From Ulva prolifera (Eukaryota > Chlorophyta > Ulvophyceae > Ulvales > Ulvaceae): 64,000 nucleotides of DNA. The position numbers were made by a program, and so were the translations under genes. Below are positions 10,401 to 22,500 of the stretch, in pieces (position 1 is the stretch's first letter; the number at the start of each line of letters is the position of its first letter). The stretch spans positions 2,840,800 to 2,904,799 of the forward strand of contig CM041198.1 in NCBI GenBank assembly GCA_023078555.1, read 5' to 3'. Below the pieces are notes generated by a model. That model saw nothing but the letters and a program-made list of their open reading frames with translations, searched no databases and was not told the origin of the DNA.

Positions 10401-13400
10401 GAGGGCGACCCAGTTCCACATGGACTGGCGGCCCGGCGAGCCGCTGCCGCCGGCGGAGGCCGTGGTGACTTACACGCAGCCGCTGCAGCTGCGCAGCACG
10501 ATGAACACCCGCAGCCTCGGCCACCTCCTGCGCGACAACATACATCCGCTCGTCGACCTGCCGATTCGTTTTGGGCGCGACCCTGTCGACTTCGACTGGG
10601 TACGCGCCGCAACTGCTCGTAACTGTCACGCTCGTTGCGAGCCTTCCCGGAAGTGCTGAAGTGTGACTGCAAGTCAATTCAGTTATAATTATAACATTAT
10701 AATGCTAATAGGCACTTGGAGCCAGGAGCGCATGCTTATGATTGAGTTATGAATACACATCTAGATCTGATGAGAGGCGAGCGTGGCGTGTCGTGGTGTA
10801 GGTGCGCTGGGAAAGTAATCTAGAAAGGTCCGGCTGGCAAACCGAGACGCCGACGGCGAAGCACTACTGGGGGCTGCTCAACAACCGCCCCTCGGTGACG
10901 TGGCAGCAGGTGCTTGACAAAGCCCTCGCCGGCAAGCGTCAGGGTGTGCTGCTGCCCGCAACATCGATGTCATGCTCTCACGTCCTTGTGGCGCTGTGGA
11001 CGCCTGCCGGTGATGCGCCACCTGAGACTCGGCCCCTAGGGGCCTGCATGTGAAAGAACACAGCTGCTGTGAGTGTCTCCCTCTAGAGTGCTCACAGATT
11101 CATGCAGCCTGTGTTTAACTCCAATAGACAAGATTACAGAGGTACACACTAAGTAGAAGTGTACCTGTGAAAGAACACAGCTGCTGTGAGTGTCTCCCTC
11201 TAGAGTGCTCACAGATTCATGCAGCCTGCATTCAACATGCTGAGTTATACCAACTCAGCAAACTATGTGTCCACAAGCACAAACCAACCACATATCCATG
11301 CATGCCAGCTAGAGGACACCATACCTGTGTTTAACTCCAATAGACAAGATGTCCTACTGGAGTCAACACAAGGCTTATATGCAAACAAGCACACAGACAC
11401 ATAATGTCTACCTATGTGCAAAACAACAAACGCTCCCGCTTTCTGAGTCCCTTTATCTCAGGGATCGCGTCGAGCACGTGTACAGCAACCATGCGTACAA
11501 CCACCTCTTGATATGCTATCTTCTAGCTCCCTCACACAGCAGTCTCCTATTGAGCCATGCTTATGATTCTCCTGAAAACTCCTGGTTTCACCACACTGCA
11601 CCAACACCCCGGGATGGCGGGCCGCCATCGGCAGCTCATCGCGGGCACCGAGATCCTGCTCTGAATTGCAACGAACACAGTGCATGCGTCTGTCACAGAG
11701 CACCTCTACATTCCGCACTTGTGTTTATCGGCCTGCGCCGCGCCGGTGCACTGTGATATATAGCAGCGAGCCGAGGCCATACCAGAGCTGACCTGCCTGC
11801 AACGCTGCATTCCGGGCCATTGTATGGCGCCGGCAAAGCAAACAAACACATCAAGCCAAACAACTGATCAGCTGCCACACAAGCAACCAGCGAAGCTCAC
11901 CTCAGCCAACAACCTGCCTGCAACGCTGCAGGGTCCAGCATGTGTGTGTTGGTCATGCTGGATGTGTTCAACTGACGGCGGGCGCTGTGAGTTTGTGAGC
12001 AGTACGGTGTGTGGGATTGGTGTCTTCGTTTCAGAACTTTTTTTGGCAGATATTCCAAACATGCTGTTCATGCGCTTGTGCCCTCTCCGTAATCACGCAA
12101 CGAAGCCAGCAGCGACCACGCAGCATCATGATCTGGATGAGTGAAGACTCGGACCTCAGCGCATATGCATGCACAGCCATAATGGCATTGACGGCGTTTA
12201 TTGATCAATAACAGTTTGCTGCAGGGGTGAAGTTTATTCGGTTGTCCGAGGTCATTGCTGGCCAGGGCCCGGTCGACCTCGTGTCGCACGTGGGCAAGAT
12301 GTCACTCGAGGCGGACGACCACCAGCTCGCGCAGTGGGCGCACATGTGTGACCCGTTTGCGTTTTCTGCGATGCGGGAGGTTGCCTACCGCAACCACGGC
12401 CTCAAGGTACGCCCCCCCGCCCACGCATCACCACCGCACCGTGTTTCAAAGGGATGTGACATCCCTTTGAAACAAGTTGAAGCGGCAATGGAGCGGAGGT
12501 CGCAGGAGGCAGCCACCTCAGCTGCGCATATGGGTTTCAAATTCACCTTGCGTCAATGAATTGGCGCAGTGAGACGTGATCTCACAATTGAGCCTGCGAG
12601 CTAGGGGGATGTTTTCGTTTAGTTGTGCACGGAGCACATGCTGCGTTGTGATGTTGCCTGAGCTGGGAGGGGCTGCCGATTCGGCGCCAGCAGGCCAATT
12701 CCGCAGATTCCTGCCTCTCTTTCCGGGGGCTTGAATGCCGTACCCCAGATGTATGCACCGTTTCCCAGTTGACATCTCCATCGTTGACACCATGCGGTGC
12801 GTACCGTTGGTGACCCCACACCGCCAGCAAAGATCTAGATCTCGATCCTCGCCAATGAGGCTACCACTGACATACTGCAAAGCTAGGGCTGGGTCGAACT
12901 GTAATGGTCAATGCAGTGGTGGGACACATGCATGAGTGCCAGTGTGGCTGCAGGTGGCGTCTGTGACAGAGCTGGAGCCGTTTGTGCTGTTTCTCGATGG
13001 CCAGCCGCTCGAGAAGCGCCACCTGCCCAACGCTGACAAGATCCTCCCCACCCTCAAGAAAACCTTCCCAGGTACTGCGCGATATCTCTAGAGATTGCAC
13101 TACAAGCATATGTGAGTTGGCCTCACGGAAGCTGGGATGTCGCTGGCAACTGTCTGTGAAGTCACAGTTTGCACATTTGATGTGTATGCGCTAGTGGGGA
13201 CGAGATTGCGAGCAAGGTCCACCGTCCGGGCCTGGCATGCGCATGCCCAGATCAAATTACATACTACGCAGGGTTTACCACCCATCCTACTCTGGGTAGC
13301 CATCAATTGGCTGGCAGACCAGCCGCTTCCAGACCTAGTGCTCAGCGTCGGCGCTGTAAGCAGTGCTGTATCGTGGCATCCCCGGACGCGCCTCATGCAT

Positions 13401-14137
13401 GCCATGTATGCATGCAGGGGTGCGCATGGAGCACGTCCTGATCTCGAAGCAGCCACTCGCGCAGCAGCTGAAGCTGCTGTCGCAGGCGACGGTGGTTGTG
13501 TCCAATATTGGCAGCCGGAGCTTCCGCCTCATCTACCTGCCGAACGGCGCCACCACCATCCTCGTCGGGCCCCCCGAGTGCGCCCCCCGGGCCACCCTCA
13601 ATTCTCCTCTGCACAGCTGATCAGCATAGGCACAGCTCTCGCCAGGCCTGGGTGTTAAGGACTGTACTCCCACACAGGGAACCATTTCGAAACTCGGCCG
13701 TGTGCATGTAGCACTTCAACCCGTTTGCAGCTGAGATCACAGATACGATATCGGCTGAAAGTCAGTCGGCTGAAAGTCAGTCAATGCAACACAAATGTTA
13801 ACTCAGCAGATGTATACCACCACTGCCACGCAGGTACCAATTCACCGTGCCGCCGAAAAAGGCCGGGGGGAAGCCCTCCCAAGAGAGGGTGCCGATACCT
13901 TTCCAGGAGATCGACTCTTGCTGGGCATACATCGGGTACGTGCAAATGCTGCAGTACCACGTGGAAAGTGAGGCGGAGGTGCAGCGCAAACGCCCCTGGC
14001 GCGCCTGGCGCGACGCCCGCGACACCGACATTCTGCTGGACGTGGCCAAGCTCACCACGCTGCTGCGGGTCGCGCTCGAGCGGGGCGGCAGCGGCGCATT
14101 CGCCGGTTCCAGCACGCTTTCTGCGCTCAACGCGTGA
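5568..14137 (+). CDS. Gene B: putative GT61-like glycosyltransferase, complete, 7 exons
   Basis: Exons 5568-6025, 10374-10599, 10802-10943, 12225-12406, 12954-13071, 13418-13577, 13834-14137; 1,590 nt, 529 aa plus stop. All six introns are GT-AG. The protein has an Arg-rich N-terminus then a hydrophobic segment (about 21-46), suggesting a type II Golgi/ER anchor. Blocks in order: CLGTTIVTRACHFEDVYYEL (from Cys99), FHMDWRPGEPL, a GHLLRDNIHPLVDLPIRFGR block resembling the N-x-x-H...D core of GT61, AHMCDPF, FVLFLDGQPLEKRHLPNADK, and VVVSNIGSRSFRLIYLPNGA near residues 400-420, which resembles the GT61 C-terminal hG-x-gltN segment. Last block ECxxYIGYxxML. Likely transfers a sugar to protein or glycan in the secretory pathway; donor and acceptor are unknown. 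Convergent with gene C. Differs from C-F in using a GT donor for intron 5. Confidence 0.8.
6341..6400. repeat. 60-bp perfect palindrome with (TA)n centre
   Basis: ACATTTGAGGCTACGTGATA at 6341-6360 is the exact reverse complement of 6381-6400, and the 20-base GATATA...TATATC centre is itself palindromic. The whole 60 bases can form a perfect hairpin. The right arm (ACGTAGCCTCAAAT) is the start of the direct repeat that recurs at 7467. Confidence 0.95.
6381..7680. repeat. Direct repeats (~200 bp) flanking a GC-rich tandem array
   Basis: A sequence starting ATCACGTAGCCTCAAAT and ending ACACACAATATTATATCAGC occurs at about 6381-6560 and again at 7467-7672. Between them are 3-4 diverged units of about 160 bp sharing CATCCGTGGCGGAGCGC and GTGGCCAGAGGTGCA (near 6675, 6845, 7020, 7180), ending in poorly conserved AT-rich links. 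It could be a satellite-like array trapped between two AT-rich repeats or a miniature element with terminal direct repeats; no coding capacity or primer-binding site is evident. Confidence 0.7.
7687..7742. repeat. GAGCCGTATCC dispersed repeat, one of seven copies
   Basis: Core AGTAAATCTRAATTTACTGAG (an imperfect palindrome) followed by CCGTATCCTATTGGACAT and TTGACAACTC. Other copies: about 9648-9680, 20441-20491, 34168-34219, and in reverse at about 24617-24675, 42421-42478 and 53425-53472. Copies are about 55 bp. No target duplication could be identified, so the mechanism is open. Confidence 0.75.
8298..8904 (-). mobile_element. Retroposon family A, 607-bp copy with 14-bp target duplication
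   Basis: Flanked by GTCATGGGCTGTGT at 8284-8297 and 8905-8918. On its minus-strand sense it ends GGTGCTACCTGCCTC...TTTGTCCTTGTAACA-like, the 3' end shared by all family A copies; copies differ in length at the opposite (5') end, as expected for target-primed reverse transcription with 5' truncation. It is GC-rich and G/T-rich on the sense strand with no convincing ORF. This is the longest copy in the window. Confidence 0.8.
9004..9126. repeat. 71-bp tandem duplication hosting a retroposon
   Basis: CAGAGGCAGGCCAGCAACAC...CTGTCCACTGTG begins at 9004 and again at 9075. The second unit is interrupted by the family A insertion at 9127-9486 and resumes at 9499 (TGCTGGTACTTCCG), so the first unit is an internal empty site for that insertion. 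Confidence 0.85.
9127..9486 (-). mobile_element. Retroposon family A, 360-bp copy with 12-bp target duplication
   Basis: Flanked by CTGTCCACTGTG at 9115-9126 and 9487-9498; the uninterrupted target is preserved in the neighbouring tandem unit at 9004-9074. About 270 bp from the left (3') end are nearly identical to the copy at 57860-58129, suggesting recent activity. It contains CA-rich simple sequence. Confidence 0.82.
9679..9763. repeat. 9-bp minisatellite (CACATATGC)n
   Basis: About nine tandem copies of a 9-base unit containing the palindrome CATATG, with one G variant unit. The multiple-of-three period gives an open frame (His-Ile-Cys repeats), but this is a by-product of the repeat. 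It directly abuts a copy of the GAGCCGTATCC dispersed repeat. Confidence 0.95.
10172..10273. mobile_element. hAT-like MITE, copy 1 (102 bp)
   Basis: Terminal inverted repeats CAGTGTTGGGT...(A)CTCAACACTG, flanked by an imperfect 8-bp duplication GTCCAAAG / GTCCAACG (10164-10171, 10274-10281). Internal sequence (GATCACATAGAACAATTCCGAATAT on the minus strand) matches the copies at 24980-25096 and 46925-47026. CAGNGTTGGG termini and 8-bp target duplications are typical of hAT-derived elements. It sits about 100 bp before gene B exon 2. Confidence 0.85.
11051..11235. repeat. Local duplications in gene B intron 3
   Basis: GTGAAAGAACACAGCTGCTG through CACAGATTCATGCAGCCTG occurs at about 11051-11110 and 11167-11227, and TGTTTAACTCCAATAGACAAG occurs at about 11111 and 11331. 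These are partial tandem duplications within intron 3 (10944-12224), which otherwise shows nothing I can annotate. Confidence 0.8.
12443..12473. repeat. 31-bp perfect hairpin in gene B intron 4
   Basis: GTTTCAAAGGGATGT, one central base, then its exact reverse complement. It lies 37 bases after the exon 4 donor (GTACGCCCCCCC), so it would fold next to the 5' splice site in the transcript. Confidence 0.9.
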
Positions 14138-17100
14138 TGATCGCCGATCGCAATGCTCAAGCCGCCGGAAGCCTGTAGACTCCATGATATGCGCAGAGAA
14201 CTGGTGTACACATGTGCGTGGCAGTCAGGTGTCGCGGGGGAGTCTGGAGCGATGACCGAATGTGTGACGAGCTGAATTGGCAGGTGGGCATGATCATGAG
14301 GTGGAGGTGGCCAGATGTGGCTCAGTGAGAGCCTGGAAAGCGTGTGATGATGGGCGCCGCACGGGATCTATCCGCATGCATGCAGCTGCAGCGTTCGTGA
14401 GCACAGCTCGTGTGTGATCACAGTCTCATATGACGCATGAGATTCATATCGAATAAAAACAGTAATAAGAAATGCCGCCTGCGCCACTTCTTCGTGGTAC
14501 ACAGTGCGGCGGGATGAAGTGGCAATTGGGCCATACACTGCGCACGCGCGCCATGGCCTCTTGTGAAACTGTGAAGGCTTCCGTGTGCACTGAACGTGCG
14601 TATACGTACGTACAGTGTCTCCAAGGAAGGCTCAGTACAGCCTGTGTTTGATGTGAGTCTCACATTGTGAGAGATCTCTAGAGTACGGTAGCCTATGGGA
14701 GCTGGTGCCCGCGCTCCCAAGGGGCTTCGGCTGGTCGGGTACTCGTAGTGACTTGTGTATGAGGCAGGCTTCCTCCTATCTCAGAGATTCGCCCCCAATC
14801 TCAGAGGTTGTGGCAGGCTGTGCTGGAGGTGGAGGTGCCACACGGTATAGCTGATGCCATGTGTAGTGAGGCAGGCGCTCCTGTCGGCCCTACGCCTCGT
14901 CTTGCAGATATATCTGCATCGATGGGATCCCGATCGAGCTGATACATAGCTGAGTTGATAGCTGAGCTGATCCTCCGGAGGTAATTGTTAACTTGCCTGT
15001 CCTTACCTGTGTACACGTGTTACAACGACCAGTCAGAGGCGCAGTTTTGCACAGCACGCAGCACAGCAGGCAGCAGGAGCCACTATCTCAGACACCACTG
15101 GAACCTTCCGCCGTCAAGCTTGCACCTAGTTTCTTGCACAGCTCAATGATGTGTACAGGGCACAGGGCACTGCATTGATTGGCAATCCAGATGTGTACAT
15201 TCCACTTTGGCACCAGGACAAAGCCAGTGAGGTAGGTATCACCCCAGGCCACAATGTGGACGTGTTACAAAGATTGTGTTGCAATGTGGATGTGTGCACT
15301 CCACCGCGTACAGCCTGCTGACACAATCAAGTTGATGATATCAACAGTGTGGTGATGTCAGGTAGGATCTTACTTGCCATTCATCTCGCGATGGATCTTT
15401 GTTCTGCCACATGTGGCCAGCTGCATCCTGCAGGATAAGATATGACTGTTGCGTTCAGCATCAGACAAACCACGTTTTTGGTCTGCAACTCAGCTGAGCT
15501 CAGCAGAGCTCAGGTAAGTTATCCTGGAACGTGGGTACTTGGACCTGGAATCTAGTGTCTGGTCCTTCCAACTGCATGCGTAGCCTAGCTTCCACAGCTA
15601 GCTTGTAACACACACAGCTAGCTTGCACAGTGCACATGTGTTGCATGTGTCAGGACATAGTCAGGGAGCCGGTTCACCAGGGTCACCAGGGTCATCCGCT
15701 CAGCAAACCACACCCTACTCTCACATGATAAGCAGCCCTGCACAAGCACAACCCAGCACCAACGCACACCAACCCAGTGTGCATTAGTCTGCCTGCGTCT
15801 TTGTGGCTGTGTGCACCAAAAAGCACATGTGCGATCGAAAAGCTCACTGGACCACGGCATACCATGACAAAACCTGACTCCCCTGACAAAACCTGACTCC
15901 CCAGAGGCGGCGCTGTGCATGTATTCATGTACATATACACTGCCGATCCTGCACAGCCTGCAAAGCGCCCACAGAACCTAGCCAGCAACCACCTCCTGAG
16001 AGCACCCAGCTATTTTCAGCCTTGATGTATTGTATGCACGTGCGTGGGGTGCCAGCCAGTCTGCTTGATGGCATCATGTCGGAGCTGCATGCATGTGGCA
16101 GCTTGTGTTACAAGGACAAAGCCGGAGGGGCCAGTAGCACCGCCAGGGCAACGAGGAAGCACACGAACAACCCAAAGCACATGCGGCAGGAGAGCGACAG
16201 CCACCTCGATGGCTGCTTGTGTGTGGGGTACTGCCTGTGGCTTGCCAGCCAATTGGGTGTGCTGTACTGTACGTACAGTTCACTCTACCCTTGTGCTAGT
16301 GAACTGGCGCACCCAACTGTTGGTAGTGCCTGTGCACAGCTGTATGGTGTTCCTGAGGTACATGGTGTTCCTGAGGTGCGACCTGCATTTTCTCGTGACA
16401 CTCAGCACATCCCCAGGGTCTGATTTCACAAGGGAAGCTGGCGCTTGTGAGCGTGCACACAGCCTAGGCCTATTCGAGACCTCTATTCTGGGGAGCTCTT
16501 TTCTAGACACACCTCAGCGCCCCCACTATGCAGTTCATGCAATCGGAATTGAGCTCAAAGCCTTGCAAGGCTGCCAAAACCACATTTGCCAGAGCTCTAG
16601 CTAGGCTTTTGTAGAGGGAACTCCTAGTGCAGTCAGTGCTACATGTGGAAGAATCTTTACTCAATTTCTGCAGAAGTGGGAACATCACAGCCGTTGACTA
16701 CTAGCCTGCCTCATGACCGTCATGCCTCATGACTACCAGGCAGCCTTCAGATTGTGGCTACTAGTAGTACCAGTACCGGCTTATGCTGTGACTACTACAC
16801 TGGAGCGCACTTTCTCTCTTTTATCTGCTGCTGCCCGGACGCTATGGCTCAGGTGACGATTGCATGGACAGCATGCACGCAGAGAGCCGGCTATCTCTGC
16901 CCTGCCCTAGCCTACGGCTGCGCGGGGGTTGCCGGGACAGGTGGGGATCCGGCGTGTGCATGAGTGTGTGCGGTCACACATTAGGCAGCTGCGCTGCATC
17001 AAATCGGAGACTCAACAGCGCTCCTTGTGCTTGCGCTCCTTGTGCTTGCGCTTAGCTGTCTCTCTCTCGCGCACACACACTGTGGACGGAAGGAACAGCC

Positions 17101-17504
17101 GGACGCCTACAAATCTGAACAAACTATGGCGTGAACGCGGCACAATGCAGCACAGCCGAGCGCTTGAGCCCGACGAGCCCCAGGTCTCGGCGCAGTGCGG
17201 CCGCGCACACACATATCACCCATTACCAAACGCAGCATCAAACACACGCCCGCAGCCGCTGATTCGCTCCAGACCCCGCCAAGCTCACGCCCGGCACCTC
17301 ATGCGAAGAGTTGGCGGCGGACCCTCGCACGATTCATCTTCCTGCCCGTAGGGAGCAGGTCACCGAAGCCTCGGCTCTCCAAGGGCGGAACGACGTCTAC
17401 GCTTGTGCGGAGGGAACCAGAGCCAACATCTCGAGGATTGCATTGCGCCCTCGCACGACGGATCCCGTCGGCCGCTGCGCACAACCCTAGCCACCCACCG
17501 CCCC
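14138..17504. other. Convergent spacer between genes B and C
   Basis: Lies between the two stop codons and so carries both 3' ends; no poly(A) signal can be called with confidence. It contains a family A retroposon (16109-16210) and degenerate family A pieces near 15205-15290. I find no supported gene. Confidence 0.55.
16109..16210 (-). mobile_element. Retroposon family A, 102-bp copy
   Basis: Starts TACAAGGACAAAGCC (reverse complement of the family 3' end) and is flanked by GGCAGCTTGTGT (16097-16108) and GGCTGCTTGTGT (16211-16222), 11 of 12 bases identical. It is a strongly 5'-truncated copy. Confidence 0.75.
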
Positions 17505-19524
17505 TCACGAGGCGTACGCGGAGAGGGTTCCGCTGCCGCGCTGCGACTTGCTCTGCTGTGCGCGCTGGAGTGCGATCCCGATGAGCGCGGTGAGCTTCTC
17601 TTCGTTGAGGAGGACGTCCGTGTTGCGCGCGTCCTTCCAGTGCGACCACGTGCGGATGCGGCTGACCTCGGCCTCGCTCTCGACACGGTAGCGCAGCATG
17701 TTGACGTACCCGATGTACCCCCAGCACCAGTCGATCTCGAGGAAGGGCTTGCGGATGCGGTACGGCGTGACCTCCGTGACCGAGTCGTACCCTTTACGGG
17801 GTGGCTCATCGAAAAACGGGACCAGGTCAAAGCCGAACCTGCACCAGACGGAGCCCTGTCGGTGTGTGCTGTGGTGGGTGTGTGATGTGTGCCACGTATG
17901 CATGCCGAACATGCACACGAGATGTGTGCCCGCGTGTGTGTATGGCCAGGTCTAAGGCGAGGGTCCGGCCTGTGCTGGGACTCAACATGGTCACTGCACA
18001 CAGCATGGCGACGTTCGCGCCTGGGACCTCGGCAGATGCCGCCCCTAGGCCTCCTGACTGCCAATTGCCTAGCGTTTGGGGGCTGTTTGAGGGGGTGGTG
18101 TACATGCAGTCTTGCCCACCGATCTAGACGCGTCGGAGCCGCCACATTCCATACCATGCGGTATGTCAGCATCTTGGGATTGGCACAAACAAACACTAGT
18201 AGTGCATGTTGTTTCTTTTAAATCAGGGGGCCTGGGCCGTGAATTCCTTACCTAGATACCAAACATGTCTGACAGAGCAGCAGATGCTGGAAACTCTAGA
18301 AGATATGGGTGTTGTGGAGGGGGGCCTGGGAGGCGCACTCGGGGGGCCCGACGAGGATGGTGGTGGCGCCATCATTGAGGTAAATGAGGCGGAAGCTGCG
18401 GCTGCCGATATTGGACACGAGCACCGTCGCCTTGGACAGTAGCTGCAGCTGCTCCTCGAGGGGGTGCGCTGAGATCTCATAGTGCTCCATGCGCACGCCT
18501 GCATGCATGTGCCGCATGCGGATTGCCGCAAAGTGGGCTGCTGTGGGTGCTGTGCTCGGACCGTTCCCATGCAGCAGCATGCCCTCTGGCAAGGCTTGCG
18601 CAGCTGGGGGCACCTCTGGGATCGCTGAGGATATGGTGGGTCTCACAGTACGTAGTGTGTGGCGCGTCACAGCACGCAGCACAGCACGTTGCACAGCACG
18701 CGTCACGACAGGGGGGGAACACGCAGCACACCGTGGGGCAAAGCACACAGCGCACCGGGAAACATGGCATATGGTATAACTCAGCACGCAGCTTGGCACG
18801 CAGCACAGCACGCGGCGCACTGTCGCGCCAGGTGGTGGTCAACGAAAGAGAACAATGACCAGGAGAGCGCGCCTGGGAAGGTCTCTTTGAGCTTCGGGAT
18901 GAGTTCCACGGCGTTCGCCAGGTGGCGCTTCTCATTCGGCTGGCCATCCAGGAACAGCACAAACGGCTCCAGCTCGTGAACTGACGCCACCTGCAGCGCC
19001 ACGCATGCATGCCTCAGGAACGCTTCCACTGTCGACAGATATCGATAGACGTACGCAGCCCTGCGCCCCCTGGCCTACAATCGCCATCACCGGGCCCAGC
19101 TAGTTTTGCTCGTCAGCTGCTGCACTGGCAATGCAATTGCAGCACCCTCGGACGGAAGCATATGCATCAACCCACAATTGTACATGCATGCAGCCGCACC
19201 TCGAGGCCATAGTTGCGGTAAGCCACCTTCCGCATCGCGGTGAAGGGGAAGGGGTCACACATGTGCGCCCACGCTGCCATCTTCACCGTCGTCACCTCGA
19301 ACTCTAGGGACCCCACCTGTGACGAGATGTCCGCCGGGCCCTGCCCCGCGATGACCTCCGCAAACTGGATATACTTGATTCCTGCATGCAGTGCGCTGAC
19401 TATATAGCTTGCCATCGTGTTAGCCGTAGCCGTAGCGGGCAACTGCACCGAGAACTTCGCAACATTCAGGGTTGGCAGGGTTGGCCTGTGTTCTCCCCTC
19501 CTTTGTGATCTCTGTAGGCTTCCA

Positions 19525-19565
<41 letters not shown>

Positions 19566-22500
19566 GCGCGCACCGGAGGCTTCTTTGCCGGCGAGGGCGT
19601 GCTCCAGCACCTGCTGCCACGTCACCGAGGGGCGGTTATTGAGCAGCCCCCGGTAGTGCTCCGCCGTCGGCGTCTCCTCCTCCCAGGCTGACCACTCGGC
19701 GCCCGTGTGCCACCTCACCTGCAAGCCACCGTCATGACTCAGCTGCAGACCGAGTGCCGGAGTGCGTGACCACCTGAGCCAGAGGCGGCACAATCTGGCC
19801 CCACCCATAGTCAGCATGTCCATGCAACAGAGTCAGAGAAGCCGGGATCTCTAGAGACCTGCAAGATTGTTAAGAAATATAGCTACAGGGATCTCCATGG
19901 ACGGCTGTGATGGCAGATGCCTGGTGCGATCTCATGCATGTATACGTTGATGTGTGACAACATTTGGCCGAAGATGCAGCCTGGTTGGAGATGTCGGAGG
20001 GCTAGGGGCGGACCCATTCAAACTCCAAGGGGTCGCGGCCGAAGCGCAGGGGCAGGTCGATCAGGAACTGCAGGTTGTCGCGGATGAGGTGGCCGATGCT
20101 CTTCGTGTTGTACGGGCTACGCAGGTGAAGAGGCTGCGTGTACGTCACCACCTCCTCCGCCGCCGGCAGCGGCTCGCCGGGCCGCCAGTCCATGTGGAAC
20201 TGGTTATCGGCTTCGGATTTGCCTTGCCGCCAGGTGCTGAACCCCCTGCATGCGCACGCGATCTGCGTCAGTGCACTCGTATGCACAGAAGACATATGTT
20301 CTACAAGTAGACTGTCATCTTTCGTGCCGATCGCCTCAAACGCCCAGAACTTCCCAAACAGTGCATTGATACAACTGGAGGTCAGTACGCGTATTTCTCT
20401 GCGAGGTGATGATTGCAATGTTAGTATCTTTGTGAAGTAGGGTTAAGTAGATCTGCATGTACTCAGCCGTATCCTGAAGAGCATGTTGACAACTCCCAGG
20501 CCAGGAGTCTTGCTTTTTTTTGCTCTCTTTTTTTCTCTTCTTCTTTCTTTCGTTTGATTAGTCGTTAGGGGTCGAATAATCACTTCGTATCTGTAATAAT
20601 ATTCATTTAAACCGAAGGGGTGGACCACCTGGAAACCCCCCTCAGACAACCGTACAAATGTTGTGAGCTGCATATCACAGAGCCTCCTCCCCCTCTGTGG
20701 GTCCCCCTCCCCCAGCATGCTGCCACGTACATGCATGTGCGAAACCAGACCAGATGTACATATGCATGGGACATGGGATTACAAAGTCGTAAGAGGCCAT
20801 GCACTGGATCTGTTGGAGATACAGATTGCTGCAGAGAAAACTATGTGTCTGATAGTCTTTGCAGGCATTGATTGGCTGCCACAGTGATGCAGGATTTGCA
20901 TTTGACAGTCCTGCAGGAGGGCAGCATGCGTGCTGGATGACTAGGCTGTGTGAACTTCTGATTAGCTGGAGCACTGGTCATCAGGCGCTGTTGCATTAGA
21001 GCATTGACAGCTGTTGCAGCAGCATGGGCATCAAATCGGTGACCTGTCTAGAGCTAATTTTGGAGGTGGGCAGATTCATATGAAGTTTTGATGTTCATGA
21101 AGTGCCTACCAGCTGCAGCTCATCGTCCTACCATGGCCAGTACTACCATGGCCAATACCGTTCTAGTAGTCACTGGCTGCCTGGCTGTCACTATACGATG
21201 CCATGACTGGAGACTTTCAGCTGGTACACCACTTGGAATATACCAACAAGTATATGACACATGGCTCTTGGACTCCAGGAGCCATCTCCGAGGTCCACAA
21301 TTGTCTCCACAACTGTCATTCGAACGAATTCAGTCAGAATACAAACTCAACAACTGATGCAGCTGTCATGTACATGACCTAGGTCGACCTGGGTCATGCA
21401 CTGCAGCTCTGCACTGCAGTCTTCCACCACCAGGCACACCGCCACTGATCAGCTGAGCAGCATTCGGAGCTGACGATCCGTGTCCATTGCCGGGTCAGTC
21501 GCCGATCTCGTGCAGCATATATAGCAGAATGGGTGACCTTCCGCTGCGCTTGCCAGGCCACGCAGGGGCGTTCATGGAGCATGCAGGCGTGGGCAGATGT
21601 GAACAAATATCGATCTAGAGCTGGCGGGAACTGTTCAACACACAAGTTGTGTGTGTGGCCAAGGGCGTGAGAGGGTGTCGATGCCGGCTTGCGCGCGGGT
21701 GGGTACTGCAGAGCGGCTTCCAAGTGTGTCCTGTGTGGAGTGTCCACGTACGCGCTGATCACCCGCCACCCCGAGAATCAAATTACGATTGCAGTTGCGT
21801 CAGCGCCTGGCGGCCCACTCTGAGCTGGCGGCCAAGCCGTGCCCCAGGACGCCGGAGAATGGGGCCCGCGGCCGTGCTGCTGAAGCTGAAAAGCTTTTAA
21901 ATGCCGAATTCGGGTCAAAGCCGCCCAGATTTATTTCTGGCGGCCAGAAACGCCGACACGTTCTAGCTACCAATCAACAGAAACCACAGTTGCTGCCGCA
22001 AGGACTCGCAGGTGGTGCAGACTGCGGTGGGCGCTTATTGATCGCGTCTACCGGTACCTCCTTGCTCGTGATTTACTGGCTTGAGCTTTACTGTGGGATG
22101 TCCCAGTTGAGGGGCCTTAGCACGAACATGCAGTAGGAGAACCTCCAGACATCACGGCATTATGCAGCATGATGCGTGCGTGTGTATGGTGCCACCCTTC
22201 TCACTACCACATGCCAAAGTGTCAGCAGGTGCTGCGTTCCACAGGATGTTCGCTGAGAGTTCTGCACTGTGGGTGGCGTACATGGGCCATGGGCCATGGA
22301 TCCACGTGGCAGCTACGTAGCTCATGCACACAGATGAGTGAAACGGACGTGAACGTGAACATACACAGTACAGACACCTCGACCTAGTATCCACACACGC
22401 AGCCAGACCAGCACTGCAGTAACGCCACACAGATTTCTTGACCGTCGGGACTTGGAACGTCGCCTGTTGTGTACATACAGTATACATGCTTGGAACACAC